From positions 1 to 64,000 of the forward strand of contig CAKZUQ010000004.1 in assembly GCA_937923325.1 (NCBI GenBank): a stretch of 64,000 bases of DNA. The letters run 5' to 3'. This DNA is from an uncultured Bacteriovoracaceae bacterium (GTDB lineage: Bacteria; Bdellovibrionota; Bacteriovoracia; Bacteriovoracales; Bacteriovoracaceae). Both the position numbers and the translations under genes were made by a program. How positions within the stretch are numbered: the stretch's first letter is position 1; every line of letters begins with the position of its first letter. Shown piece after piece: positions 25,372 through 34,290 of this stretch. The notes under the pieces were generated by a model. It was not told the DNA's origin and did not search any database. It saw nothing but the letters and a program-made list of their open reading frames with translations.

Positions 25372-26620
25372 TTCTTACCCCACATAGAATTTTATTTTGA
25401 ACTACCAGTAAGTTGTATTGAAATACAGCATCACTAATTGCATAAACTGACTTTCGATAAGATGAATACGCCTTTAGAAGTGTGTCTAAGCTTAACAACC
25501 CTTTGTAAAATAGCTTCTCGTATTTAAGCTTGTCTCTTAGAAATAATTGCTTTGAAGTAGAAGAATATTGGTAAACATCTCTTAAATGACTTGACCTTAA
25601 TAACAAATTTGACCTTAAAAGATCATTCATTTTTTTAGTTTTTTTCCTTTTATATCTGTAACTTAGTCTACTTAGGGCATATTTTTTATTTAGGGATTTA
25701 TTAGAGCCAAATGGAATACTTAAAAGAACACCTGCTGATAAATTAGAGTCTGGTGACTCCCAACCATTACGATCAGTCAAACTAGCATTTGCGATAACAT
25801 CTAGCCTTAATTTATTTGAATGTTTCTTATATCGCTGTTCGGACTGACTTTCTAATAACAAATATTTGGAGATATTTGGTACGTCACAAACTTTATCAAG
25901 ATCAATGCCTCTACTAATACTTTGAGAATTAATCCTAGAGGATAATGTGGATAGTATAACGGGTAGCTTTCTCCCTCTAAAAATATATCGAAGATGAGAT
26001 TCTAACACTTTTTGCTGAGTTTTGATTTTAACTAAATCGGATTCAAAATTAAGTATTCTCATCTTCATACTTTGCCCACTAATGGACGAGATTAAACCTC
26101 TCTTAAGCAATAAACGAACATGCCTATCAATCTTCTTATAATACTCAAGCTCCTCATAACTTAAATCAATTTGCTTATTCAATTGGAGAAGTCGAAAAAG
26201 ATCGTTATTTAAACTCTTATAGAATTTAACTTTAGCTAAGGAATTTTCAATTCTGATTCTTAATTTCTTTTTATCCAAGTAATCATTGAAGCTACTATCC
26301 ACACCTCGATTCCAAAGATTCTTTTTATATGAAAGAGACAAAGATATTAAAGAATTGCTCTCCTCACTATCACGATCAAGAGAGTAAGATCTATCACCAA
26401 CTAATAGAGTATTGCCACGAGATTCACTCTGTAGAAAAAGTCCGGTATTCAATGATAGATCACCGAATTGCTGCTCCTCGTACTCAAGTTTTTCAATATC
26501 AAGTGCTTTATTTGAAAAAGAACCATCACGCACATTAAGTTTAAAAGCATCAAAGTAAAAATCTTCAAGGCTCTTACTTTGTGCAAAATCACTTAGCAAC
26601 ATAAGCATCAAAAAGATCAT
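25358..26620 (-). CDS. TolC-like outer-membrane efflux protein
   Basis: 420 residues, with AGGGAGAGTTATT before ATG and a short signal peptide ending DFAQS. Long heptad-like helices (NSLAKVKFYKSLNNDLFRLLQLNKQIDLSYEELEYYKK and, in the second half, KLFYKGLLSLDTLLKAYSSYRKS) in two similar halves fit the TolC/OEP fold. The Leu-rich final third has the family's 'G..s...ll.a...l' signature. It is the likely outer-membrane exit for the polymer, in place of a Wza lipoprotein. It overlaps both neighbours in the operon. Confidence 0.75.
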   Translation of the reverse strand: MIFLMLMLLSDFAQSKSLEDFYFDAFKLNVRDGSFSNKALDIEKLEYEEQQFGDLSLNTGLFLQSESRGNTLLVGDRSYSLDRDSEESNSLISLSLSYKKNLWNRGVDSSFNDYLDKKKLRIRIENSLAKVKFYKSLNNDLFRLLQLNKQIDLSYEELEYYKKIDRHVRLLLKRGLISSISGQSMKMRILNFESDLVKIKTQQKVLESHLRYIFRGRKLPVILSTLSSRINSQSISRGIDLDKVCDVPNISKYLLLESQSEQRYKKHSNKLRLDVIANASLTDRNGWESPDSNLSAGVLLSIPFGSNKSLNKKYALSRLSYRYKRKKTKKMNDLLRSNLLLRSSHLRDVYQYSSTSKQLFLRDKLKYEKLFYKGLLSLDTLLKAYSSYRKSVYAISDAVFQYNLLVVQNKILCGVRNEKG

Positions 26621-27510
26621 AATAACTCTCCCTTAATACTAATAGGAGTAAAACTAGGAGGAATACTAGGCATAAGAAAGATACCAACACCTAAAAACAA
26701 AATTACATATAACACACAAGAGAACAAGAGAACTACACAGTAATAAACAGCTTTTCTTGTTGTTACTGGATATTTTGAGGGCTTTATGGAAAGCACTTGA
26801 AATTGTGAAAGTTTATCACTATTTAATTGTCCCTCTATATCAATAAGCATATAACGTAACTTTGTTTCATGATTCAAAAGATCAATTTTTTGTTTACTTA
26901 ATATTGGAGAGAAGCCTATTTCTCTAATCGCTTCATTAACACGAGATAATTGTGATTTTATTTTTCTGTGATCACTTTTAATTATAAGTAGTCTTTTTTT
27001 AACCTCTGCTTCTATTTTTTCTTTCTCTTTATTAAACCGTTGTTTTAAATCATCTATTACAATTTTCACCACATCCTCACCTGTATCCCTGCTTACAGAT
27101 TCAGACTTTATAACAATTAACTTTGAATTCCTCGGTACAGAAATATCTGTTATAAATGGACCAGAATCAAACACAGACTTCAATTTTGAACGGTGATTCA
27201 TATACTTCCCACGTAACAAAATCTCTAAATCTGCAGATGAAAGCCCAACAGCATACTCAATAGCATCATCATTACTAACTTGTTCCATATCATCAAGAAT
27301 TTTAGATTTATACGAACGCTTTTCAATTTTACCTGTTTTAATAATTGCACGGACTTCAAACCTCTGAGGGATAGTCTCAATATAAGTCCTTGAAAAGAAA
27401 AATAACGTAACAACTAGCAAGAAAAATAAAGGCCATGTTTTCCTTAATGAGCAAGGCAAGGATTGAGTTAAGTACTTCAAAACAATTTTTTCAAGTTTAT
27501 CACTATTCAC
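26617..27510 (-). CDS. Wzz-like polysaccharide co-polymerase
   Basis: About 297 residues. GTG 27510 is preferred because GGAG sits eight bases upstream; the frame opens at GTG 27519. A membrane helix near residues 27-45 and another near 250-280 flank a periplasmic coiled-coil part rich in Lys/Glu (KEKEKIEAEVKKRLLIIKSDHRK), the PCP/Wzz arrangement. It would set chain length of the Wzy product. No tyrosine-kinase domain is attached or found nearby. It lies between the nucleotidyltransferase fusion and the TolC-like gene. Confidence 0.75.
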   Translation of the reverse strand: MNSDKLEKIVLKYLTQSLPCSLRKTWPLFFLLVVTLFFFSRTYIETIPQRFEVRAIIKTGKIEKRSYKSKILDDMEQVSNDDAIEYAVGLSSADLEILLRGKYMNHRSKLKSVFDSGPFITDISVPRNSKLIVIKSESVSRDTGEDVVKIVIDDLKQRFNKEKEKIEAEVKKRLLIIKSDHRKIKSQLSRVNEAIREIGFSPILSKQKIDLLNHETKLRYMLIDIEGQLNSDKLSQFQVLSIKPSKYPVTTRKAVYYCVVLLFSCVLYVILFLGVGIFLMPSIPPSFTPISIKGELL

Positions 27511-28729
27511 GGGCAACACTCCATTGCTTAAATTTTAAAATATTGGAATATTTCGAAATAGGAGTTTTAAATGATAAAAAGTACAAACAATGAAATTCTT
27601 TTAACTCTAACTCATCTTCTATGGGATAAAAGCTAATTAATGCTAAAGGTATTTGAGGGTGATGGGACAATAGAGATTTGTCCTTTAAAACAATACCAAC
27701 CAAAGCCATTTCACCTCTCAGAATAAACCAGAATATTTCAAAAAGGTTTAGAAAATTACTTAAGATATGACTATTACAAGTCGTAAAAACTAAAGACTTG
27801 TCATTATATAGATTTTCTTTTTTTAGAGGCTCTCCATACAAGAACCTAAAAAAATGGATGACTAAAAAATATGGTACAAAAAGCAGAGTAACAAAGACTA
27901 GAGCAAATAATTTATCTAAGCTAGCTGAAAAGGATCTACTAGGTTGATGACCACTGATGATATTATCATCATCCAAGTAAAAATAAGAATCGATATCTCT
28001 ATTATAGATAAACTGTTTAGATATCAACATATTATCAAAATTCAAATTGTCATTAATTACTGTACCAGGGTAAACTATGCTATTGTTCAAATTACAGTTC
28101 TTTCCAACTACACATGAGCTAGCGATAATACTATTTTCAATTCGACTACCTTTTTGCACGATTGAATGATCTGCTACATATGATTTATTATCTATAAAGC
28201 TTCCTTCCTCTAGAATAACATTAAGGCCTACAAGGTCATTAGAAGAATTTGTTGTAAAATTAAACTTAGTAAAGTCTACATGAAAATCATCTTTTAAATT
28301 CAAATCATACAATTGTTTAAATGAATCAATAAATGTTGCCCCTACAAGATTAGATTTCTCAAAGTATCCATTTGAATAACAATGACTCTCAAGAGAACTC
28401 TTTGAGAAGAATATCAACCCTTCAATCAAAACAAACTTACATCCGTCTAAAAAGGATGAAAAGTAAATATCATAATCTAACGAAAACTGATCTACCAAAG
28501 GAGCATATCTTATATTCATTGACCATTTATCTCCACTCTCTAAAAAAGATTCTATTTCTAAAGAGTGATTACCATCTTTAAGAATTAAAACGTCTTTAAT
28601 CCCCAACTCTTTTAAAAAGAAAATTTGATTCTCTAGAATAGAGACATTCCTAACAGTCAAGAAATATGGAGAAGTAGTAAGAGGCTTCCACCATTCTGTT
28701 TTCGTATCTAAAGAGACAATAGCCTTCAT
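27503..28729 (-). CDS. NDP-sugar pyrophosphorylase-like/left-handed beta-helix protein fused to a degenerate sugar-transferase domain
   Basis: 408 residues. The N-terminal ~150 are nucleotidyltransferase-like (VRNVSILENQIFFLKELGIKDVLIL), but the GxGxR loop is not evident. Residues about 165-250 are left-handed beta-helix hexads (IVQKGSRIENSIIASSCVVGKNCNLNNSIVY). The last ~130 carry a hydrophobic segment and FILRGEMALVGI, which mirrors LLNILKGDMSLVGPRP of bacterial initiating sugar transferases; the catalytic KFRTM block is missing. It may be a non-catalytic scaffold. It lies just below the STAS gene. Confidence 0.6.
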   Translation of the reverse strand: MKAIVSLDTKTEWWKPLTTSPYFLTVRNVSILENQIFFLKELGIKDVLILKDGNHSLEIESFLESGDKWSMNIRYAPLVDQFSLDYDIYFSSFLDGCKFVLIEGLIFFSKSSLESHCYSNGYFEKSNLVGATFIDSFKQLYDLNLKDDFHVDFTKFNFTTNSSNDLVGLNVILEEGSFIDNKSYVADHSIVQKGSRIENSIIASSCVVGKNCNLNNSIVYPGTVINDNLNFDNMLISKQFIYNRDIDSYFYLDDDNIISGHQPSRSFSASLDKLFALVFVTLLFVPYFLVIHFFRFLYGEPLKKENLYNDKSLVFTTCNSHILSNFLNLFEIFWFILRGEMALVGIVLKDKSLLSHHPQIPLALISFYPIEDELELKEFHCLYFLSFKTPISKYSNILKFKQWSVARE

Positions 28730-29062
28730 TTATGCTGCATACCTTGTTGCCATTTCAATATTGTCGAAAATTTCGAATACTCTGTTAGCTCTTGTAATCT
28801 CAAACACAAGCCTAATTTTATTATTCATATTTACTAGGCAGAGCTTAAGGTCACGCTCATTCAAAGTTTTCTGAACTCTTACAAATACGCCTAGACCAGA
28901 GCTATCTATAAATTCGAGCTTTTCTAGATTTAAAATGACATTGTCATCTTCAGATATGTCACCTAGAAGCTTCTCTCTGAATGCTAAATAATTACTAGCA
29001 TCAATTCTTCCTTCAAGCTCAATGATTTTATAAGTTGGTCTTAAATTCGATGTAACTTTCAA
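28730..29062 (-). CDS. STAS-domain anti-sigma-factor antagonist-like protein
   Basis: 110 residues: a complete STAS domain. IIELEGRIDASNYLAF and the phospho-site region LEFIDSSGLGVFV, where Ser would be phosphorylated by a partner kinase and dephosphorylated by a PP2C phosphatase, then LKLCLVNMN. It sits between the sugar transferase and the fusion gene inside the EPS operon. A receiver-SpoIIE phosphatase is encoded 2 kb away (31080-32603), so a partner switch controlling polymer synthesis is plausible. Confidence 0.9.
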   Translation of the reverse strand: MKVTSNLRPTYKIIELEGRIDASNYLAFREKLLGDISEDDNVILNLEKLEFIDSSGLGVFVRVQKTLNERDLKLCLVNMNNKIRLVFEITRANRVFEIFDNIEMATRYAA

Positions 29063-29076
29063 AATGACTCCTTTAT

Positions 29077-29748
29077 TTAGTATGCTCCTGTACCTTTTAA
29101 AACTGCAGGAATTGTATATAGTAGAATTTTTAGGTCTTTGAACATTGAATAGTTCTGAATGTATTCAAGGTCCATTGTCACTTGCTCTTCAAATCCAATA
29201 TTTGATCTTCCAGACACTTGCCAAATACAAGTCAATCCAGGCACAAAATAAAGTCTTTTGCAGTCATCAATGCAATATTGATCGACTTCACTTTTAATTG
29301 CTGGACGGGGTCCAACCAAAGACATATCACCCTTTAATATATTTAGGAGTTGTGGTAATTCATCTAAACTAAACTTCCTTAACACTGACCCAACTCTCGT
29401 TAATCTTGGGTCATTCTTCATCTTAAATGTAACACCGCTATCCGACTCATTTAAGTGCTTAAGGTTCTTTTTTAAATTACTCGCGTTTACAACCATAGTT
29501 CTAAATTTATAGAACTTAAATTGATGTCCATTCTTACCAACTCTTAATGACGAATAAAAAACAGGCCCACGGCTATCAAGTTTGATAACAACTGCAACAA
29601 GGGCAGAAATTGGTAGCCAGAACGGCAAAAACAAAAGGACAACAAAAATATCAAAAATTCTTTTTTTTATAAAAGACACCTTATATCTAGACTGAAGTCT
29701 CAAACTTTTATTTCTTAATCCTTGCATGTGCTTACTCGAAAAATCCAT
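29077..29748 (-). CDS. Initiating undecaprenyl-phosphate sugar-1-phosphate transferase
   Basis: 223 residues, the short WcaJ/PssY-like form. KKRIFDIFVVLLFLP (membrane re-entrant helix), GPVFYSSLRVGKNGHQF, FYKFRTM, SLDELPQLLNILKGDMSLVGPRPA and PGLTCIWQVSGRS cover the whole catalytic domain, including the Asp-Glu motif (DEL). It starts the lipid-linked repeat on the cytoplasmic face. GGGAGATTGAACT precedes the ATG. It heads the operon running down to wzy and has a sigma-54-like promoter. Confidence 0.95.
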   Translation of the reverse strand: MDFSSKHMQGLRNKSLRLQSRYKVSFIKKRIFDIFVVLLFLPFWLPISALVAVVIKLDSRGPVFYSSLRVGKNGHQFKFYKFRTMVVNASNLKKNLKHLNESDSGVTFKMKNDPRLTRVGSVLRKFSLDELPQLLNILKGDMSLVGPRPAIKSEVDQYCIDDCKRLYFVPGLTCIWQVSGRSNIGFEEQVTMDLEYIQNYSMFKDLKILLYTIPAVLKGTGAY

Positions 29749-29774
29749 AGTTCAATCTCCCTATACCTTTCATT

Positions 29775-29789
29775 ACAAGCGACATGCCA
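29775..29789 (-). promoter_or_regulatory. Sigma-54-like promoter for the sugar-transferase operon
   Basis: TGGCATGTCGCTTGT on the minus strand: GG-N10-GT (one base off at -12), 26 bases before the ATG at 29748. Confidence 0.65.
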
Positions 29790-29859
29790 GGTTTCAATAT
29801 TCAAACAAAAAGATTATTTAGCTTTAATTTTAATAGGTTACAGATCATCAGAGGTAGAT

Positions 29860-29918
29860 TGTCTCAAAAAAAGACAGGTCTTAATTTTGGTATTCTATAT
29901 TATTCTTAAAATGAGACA
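29860..29918 (-). promoter_or_regulatory. Two activator-site candidates upstream of the sugar-transferase promoter
   Basis: 29860-29876 reads TGTCTCAAAAAAAGACA, a near-perfect dyad. A second TGTCTCA (minus strand, 29912-29918) starts 42 bases away, about four helical turns. The rest of the 29749-29932 gap holds nothing else I can support. Confidence 0.5.
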
Positions 29919-29932
29919 GTTAGACTTCTTGA

Positions 29933-31102
29933 TTAAGATCGATAAAAGATAACTCTGAATAAGAAAAGGAAATTTCCAATAATATACCTATGGAACAGCC
30001 TTCTAGGTTCTAAATACAAACGATAGCACCACTCTAGACCACAATCTCTTAAAAATCTCGGTGCACGCTTCCTTTTAGCAGAAAGAAAGTCAAATAATCC
30101 ACCAACACAAAAGATATTTGTGACATCAAGTTCTGCTCGGTGTTGATTTGTCCATAATTCTTGATATGGTGTTCCCATAGCAACAAAGAGAATATCTATA
30201 TTGTGCTTGTTAATTTCCTCAATAATTGTTTTGGAGTTGCTAAAATAACCAGAATGACCTCCCTTTATCTTTATACCAGGGTAAGACTTTTGAACATAGT
30301 CTATTGTTGATCTCAGAGAAGCTTCCGTAGCACCTAATAAGTATAAATTTAACCCCCTATCAGTACAGTATGTCGCAATGTTATCAAATAGGTCAGTTCC
30401 ATTAAGATTTTCTCGTAAATGCTGTTTTGTCATTTTACAGGCTAGGTTAACCCCAGATCCATCTACCAAATTATATGAATTTGACTTGAGAATATCTCTA
30501 TATTTAAAATATTTAAATGATTGGTTATAATTATGAGCATTCATAAAGTAAAAAGTCTTTTTTTTCTTATCAGTTAACAAATTGATAACCGATAGCTTTG
30601 TAGAGTTTAAAAGCTTTATACCTAAAAGATTAATATTTGAGGTAAAAAAATTTGATTTTTTAAAGAAAATACTATTCCACATGAATAAAAAAAGTATAGT
30701 TATTCTAGATAAAAAGTTTGAATTTTTGAGCTGTTCAGCGTCTACTTGCTCTCTAGATTTTGAAAGGTTCTTTGTTAATTGCCTAACATCATACAAAGAA
30801 ATCATACCAGGCAAGGCTAAACCTACTTCTAATTTTGAATTCTCAAAATCTGCCCGATAATCAGAAAAGGAAATACCAATTAAACTTACTTTATTTAAAA
30901 GAATATCTAATGGAATATTTATGTATTTAATTGGAAAAAAATTTGAATCTAAGAAAGTTAATGAAAATTGAGTTCCATAACTATAAAACTCAACAGTCTT
31001 ATAAGTTTTTTTATTGTGAAAGGAGCAATAAAAAAACCAAAGTAAAGAAATTGGAAATGAAACAAAAACATAGTAGATATTATAAAGAAAAGATCGATAC
31101 AT
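29933..31102 (-). CDS. WecG/TagA/CpsF glycosyltransferase with degenerate sugar-transferase N-terminus
   Basis: About 389 residues from ATG 31102 (GGAGATAAGT upstream). The C-terminal half is a GT26 domain: VDGSGVNLACK, GTDLFDNIA, LGATEASLRS, GHSGYF, FVAMGTPYQELW, VGGLFDFLSAKRKRAP, EWCYRLYLEPRRLFHRY. GT26 enzymes add ManNAcA or similar to a lipid-linked sugar. The first ~150 residues recall the tail of bacterial sugar transferases (KVSLIGISF, LPGMISLYDVRQL, REQVDAEQLKNSNF) but lack the catalytic core. It overlaps the phosphatase gene by 23 bases. Confidence 0.85.
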   Translation of the reverse strand: MYRSFLYNIYYVFVSFPISLLWFFYCSFHNKKTYKTVEFYSYGTQFSLTFLDSNFFPIKYINIPLDILLNKVSLIGISFSDYRADFENSKLEVGLALPGMISLYDVRQLTKNLSKSREQVDAEQLKNSNFLSRITILFLFMWNSIFFKKSNFFTSNINLLGIKLLNSTKLSVINLLTDKKKKTFYFMNAHNYNQSFKYFKYRDILKSNSYNLVDGSGVNLACKMTKQHLRENLNGTDLFDNIATYCTDRGLNLYLLGATEASLRSTIDYVQKSYPGIKIKGGHSGYFSNSKTIIEEINKHNIDILFVAMGTPYQELWTNQHRAELDVTNIFCVGGLFDFLSAKRKRAPRFLRDCGLEWCYRLYLEPRRLFHRYIIGNFLFLFRVIFYRS

Positions 31103-32603
31103 ACTTATCTCCAATATATTCTTCTTTCACATTTGAACAAAGTGACTTAATTATCGAAAGCCCATATCCTCCTTCACTTTCAGAGTGCGGAAGGTATACT
31201 CTTTCATATTTAGGTTTAAAGTAATTTTGAGGTTTAGGGATAACAACATAAAGTTTTAAGCTACGACTGAAATCAAGAAAAATATCAATTAAGTTATCAT
31301 CATTTTTAAAAGTTGAAAATTTCAATATGTTGGATATAAACTCAGAAAGGATAAGTTCAACTTTAGCACATATGTTATAAGAGTGAGTCATTTCCATGAC
31401 ATGATTACTTACCTCTTCACAGATCCTTGAGAACTTTGCAATATCCAAATTATACGAATGCCTACTTTGGAAATCACCCATTCGACACAAGGTAAGTATT
31501 GTAGAGTCATCATGGTGATCAAAGTTTTCAGAATGAACTTTTTTAAATATTTTGTGCGCCATAAATGGTGTAAACTCATTAAATTCACCTGGAGAAATCA
31601 AGTTTAAAATTTCGCAATTAGAAACAATTTCATTTGAGTATGGTTTTTCATAAAACCCATCTGTACATAGTATAATCGTCTCATCATTTTGAATAAAAAA
31701 AGAATCGAAACTAGACAGAGGATAAGAATTGTCACACCAACCTATAGGTATATCTCCAGATGATGTGAAAGGTACAAGAGTATTTAACCTTCTGTTGTAA
31801 ATCAAAGGGTCTTTCATACCTAAGTTTAAAATTTGAATATTACCAGTAGATTTATTTAGTAAGCCTATAATTAAACAGATATAATCATCATCTAAGGACA
31901 TGGATTTAATAGTCTCATTAATAATTAGATCAAGTTTAAAGTCTTTACTACTGGTGAGTACTCTTTTTAGATTATTCAAAAAGTTATTAACAATGTAAGA
32001 GGCTCTCAGTCCATGACCCGATACATCTCCAAGACAAAATAACAAATTGGAATGATCCAATTCTTCATGAAAAACAAAGTCACCACCAAGGCCAAAGCTG
32101 TTTTTGCCCTCCCAATTAAAGCAATATGCGCCTGTACAATAACTCTTATCAGAAAGAATCTTTTCTAGTAAGGCTTCCCCACTTTTGACTTCGCTATCCA
32201 TTTTTTGGATCATTTTATTCTTTTTCGATATAATTTCATTCTCATTTATACAGCGAGAAACTCTTTCCTCTAGATCTACTAAATCAAAAGGTTTAGAGAT
32301 AAAGCTATTAATCCCCACCTTCGAACCACGATCAAAGATTTTTATATCTTGTTGTCCAGTCATTACAATAAAAGGAATATTCAAAGAATGTTTATTTTTT
32401 AGTTGCTTAATGATATCGACACCAGAAAGTCCATCTCCCAACCTTTCGTCAATCAAGCATAAATCGTAAGTTGTAGCATTTATATAGAAATGAAAATCTT
32501 TAAAGTTATCTACTATTGTCACATCAAAGTTTTTATTTCGAAAGAACTTTAAAATTAATTTAAGTATCTGTTTACAGTCATCAAAAACAATTATTTTTTT
32601 CAT
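31080..32603 (-). CDS. Receiver-SpoIIE (PP2C) phosphatase with C-terminal anti-sigma-kinase-like ATPase
   Basis: About 507 residues from ATG 32603 (GGGAG seven bases upstream). The receiver covers 1-120 (VFDD, LIDERLGDGLSG, VMTGQ, SKPFD). A coiled linker leads to PP2C/SpoIIE at about 150-370 (GLGGDFVF, CLGDVSGHGLRAS, LCTDGFYE, DDSTILTL). The end (about 375-505) has an RsbW-type ATPase pattern: VELILSEFISNILKFS as N-box, EGGYGLSIIKSL as G-box. The protein could both dephosphorylate and phosphorylate a STAS protein; one is encoded at 28730-29062. Confidence 0.9.
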   Translation of the reverse strand: MKKIIVFDDCKQILKLILKFFRNKNFDVTIVDNFKDFHFYINATTYDLCLIDERLGDGLSGVDIIKQLKNKHSLNIPFIVMTGQQDIKIFDRGSKVGINSFISKPFDLVDLEERVSRCINENEIISKKNKMIQKMDSEVKSGEALLEKILSDKSYCTGAYCFNWEGKNSFGLGGDFVFHEELDHSNLLFCLGDVSGHGLRASYIVNNFLNNLKRVLTSSKDFKLDLIINETIKSMSLDDDYICLIIGLLNKSTGNIQILNLGMKDPLIYNRRLNTLVPFTSSGDIPIGWCDNSYPLSSFDSFFIQNDETIILCTDGFYEKPYSNEIVSNCEILNLISPGEFNEFTPFMAHKIFKKVHSENFDHHDDSTILTLCRMGDFQSRHSYNLDIAKFSRICEEVSNHVMEMTHSYNICAKVELILSEFISNILKFSTFKNDDNLIDIFLDFSRSLKLYVVIPKPQNYFKPKYERVYLPHSESEGGYGLSIIKSLCSNVKEEYIGDKYVSIFSL

Positions 32604-32628
32604 AAATCGACTCCCACCACTATTGGTT

Positions 32629-32643
32629 GCAAACATGATTCCA
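32629..32643 (-). promoter_or_regulatory. Sigma-54 promoter for the phosphatase gene
   Basis: TGGAATCATGTTTGC on the minus strand has GG-N10-GC and lies 26 bases before the ATG at 32603. Confidence 0.75.
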
Positions 32644-32650
32644 AAAAGTC

Positions 32651-32667
32651 TGTATCAGAATAGAACA
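32651..32667 (+). promoter_or_regulatory. Activator-site candidate between divergent promoters
   Basis: TGTATCAGAATAGAACA matches the shared 17-base motif at nearly every position. It lies 8 bases from each of the two flanking -24 boxes, unusually close for an enhancer site. Confidence 0.55.
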
Positions 32668-32675
32668 GTAAAAAG

Positions 32676-32690
32676 TGGCAGGATTATTGC
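32676..32690 (+). promoter_or_regulatory. Sigma-54 promoter for the flippase gene
   Basis: TGGCAGGATTATTGC has GG-N10-GC with a full TTGC box, 36 bases before the ATG at 32727. Confidence 0.85.
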
Positions 32691-32726
32691 GAATAAAACA
32701 TTGATAAAAACAAGGAAAAGGTAATA

Positions 32727-34244
32727 ATGGAAACTCAATTTTATAAGAATACCTTAACTAATTACATATCGAAAATAGTAAAAATACTAAGTGCATTCTT
32801 TACAACGAGAGCTCTAGTAACAACTATGCATGAAGATAACTATGGGTTATGGTCTTTATTATGGATGATATTCGGATACTCTTTACTTTTTGATTTTGGA
32901 CTTGGGATGGCTGCGCAGAAATCAGCAGCATTTTTCAAAAGTGATAACAACATCTTAAAATTAAATAGAACTATAAGTACAACATTTTTTACATACACAA
33001 TATTTGCTATACTAATACTTTTATGGACTCTTATTTCTGCTAATTACTTAGATAGTTTTATCAATACGGATTTAGATTCAATTGAGAAATTCAAAGGACA
33101 CTACCTAGAGTTTGGGATACTAAGTGCTCTAATTTTTCCAACAGGTTTTTTTAGAGAGCTTTTAGTTGGAATAAATAGAATAGACCTTAGGAATTATGTC
33201 TTGTTAACATATGAACTACTTAATTTTCTAATAATACTTTTAATCTGTTATTCAGAATTACCATTTTTATATCTTATAAGAGCGAGCTTAAGTCTAATCT
33301 TATTGTCGAACATAGCTATTTATTTTATTTTCCACTTGAAGACTGGATGTAGAATATCTATAAAATATTTTAAATTAAGTACAATTACATCAAATATAAG
33401 TTTTAACATATGTGCATATATAATAATGTGTTCTAACTTAATAATTTTAAAAACTGATCAAATAATTCTAAGCTCTTTAGGATCTCTCTCATTAGTGGCC
33501 GGCTATCAAATAGCATCAAGGGTTCCACATCTTATGAAAATATTAACAGATCAATTTCAGGAAAATTTAATACCAATGACAATCAAGCTAAAGAATCTAA
33601 AAGATACTAATAGCTTAAAAAAAGTATATTCTGTCTCAACAAGGTATAATCTTCTCTTAGCAACCTGCTTCACAGTAGGTCTAATGATCTCATCTAAGAG
33701 TATACTTAAAATATGGTTAAAGATAGATGATTTGATTATAGCAGAAACAACAAATATCATAATTTTATCAACTTATGTTACAACAATAGTCAAAGGTGTT
33801 AATAGTAATATGTTACTAATGCTTAATAAACATTCTTTTTTAGCAAAAGTTAATACTGCTGAAGCATTAGGCAATTTGATACTGACCATAATACTAGTGA
33901 AGACTATTGGACTAAAAGGGGCAGCAATTGGAACTCTAATACCCCAGATAATATTAGCTCTCATTTTCGTTATACCAAAAGGGTCTAGACATTTTTCAGT
34001 AACACAGTATTCAAATTTCTATAAACCACTAATCATGAGCATACTTGTAGCCTCTATACCTGGCCTATTACTTAACTTGAGCTTAAACGTGCTTAAACCA
34101 ACTGCGCTCATTAATATTTTATTCATTCTAATTCAGTATGGTATTCTTTACCTCATAATTAGTTATTTCGTCCTCATCACAAGAGATGAAAAAAAGTTGA
34201 TAAACAAGGCTATCATGAAGAAAATTCGACTGTTAAAAAAATAG
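32727..34244 (+). CDS. Wzx-type polysaccharide flippase (MATE/MOP superfamily)
   Basis: 505 residues with about 14 predicted membrane helices. The N-terminus (FYKNTLTNYISKIVKILSAFFTTRALV) and GLWSLLWMIFGYSLLFDFGLG are typical of the polysaccharide transporter family; GLKGAAIGTLIPQI near residue 395 is a characteristic late loop. It would flip the lipid-linked repeat to the periplasm for the Wzy enzyme. It is transcribed away from the phosphatase gene from its own sigma-54 promoter, and the activator gene follows 46 bases downstream. Confidence 0.9.
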   Translation: METQFYKNTLTNYISKIVKILSAFFTTRALVTTMHEDNYGLWSLLWMIFGYSLLFDFGLGMAAQKSAAFFKSDNNILKLNRTISTTFFTYTIFAILILLWTLISANYLDSFINTDLDSIEKFKGHYLEFGILSALIFPTGFFRELLVGINRIDLRNYVLLTYELLNFLIILLICYSELPFLYLIRASLSLILLSNIAIYFIFHLKTGCRISIKYFKLSTITSNISFNICAYIIMCSNLIILKTDQIILSSLGSLSLVAGYQIASRVPHLMKILTDQFQENLIPMTIKLKNLKDTNSLKKVYSVSTRYNLLLATCFTVGLMISSKSILKIWLKIDDLIIAETTNIIILSTYVTTIVKGVNSNMLLMLNKHSFLAKVNTAEALGNLILTIILVKTIGLKGAAIGTLIPQIILALIFVIPKGSRHFSVTQYSNFYKPLIMSILVASIPGLLLNLSLNVLKPTALINILFILIQYGILYLIISYFVLITRDEKKLINKAIMKKIRLLKK

Positions 34245-34290
34245 CTTTTGTACTAGAATATCACTTAAGGAATATTACTTTAGGAACTTT

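Noticed and set aside
34245..34290. Sigma-54 promoter directly upstream of the NtrC-family activator
   Set aside because: No GG-N10-GC element is present in the 46-base gap; it is probably transcribed with the flippase gene.
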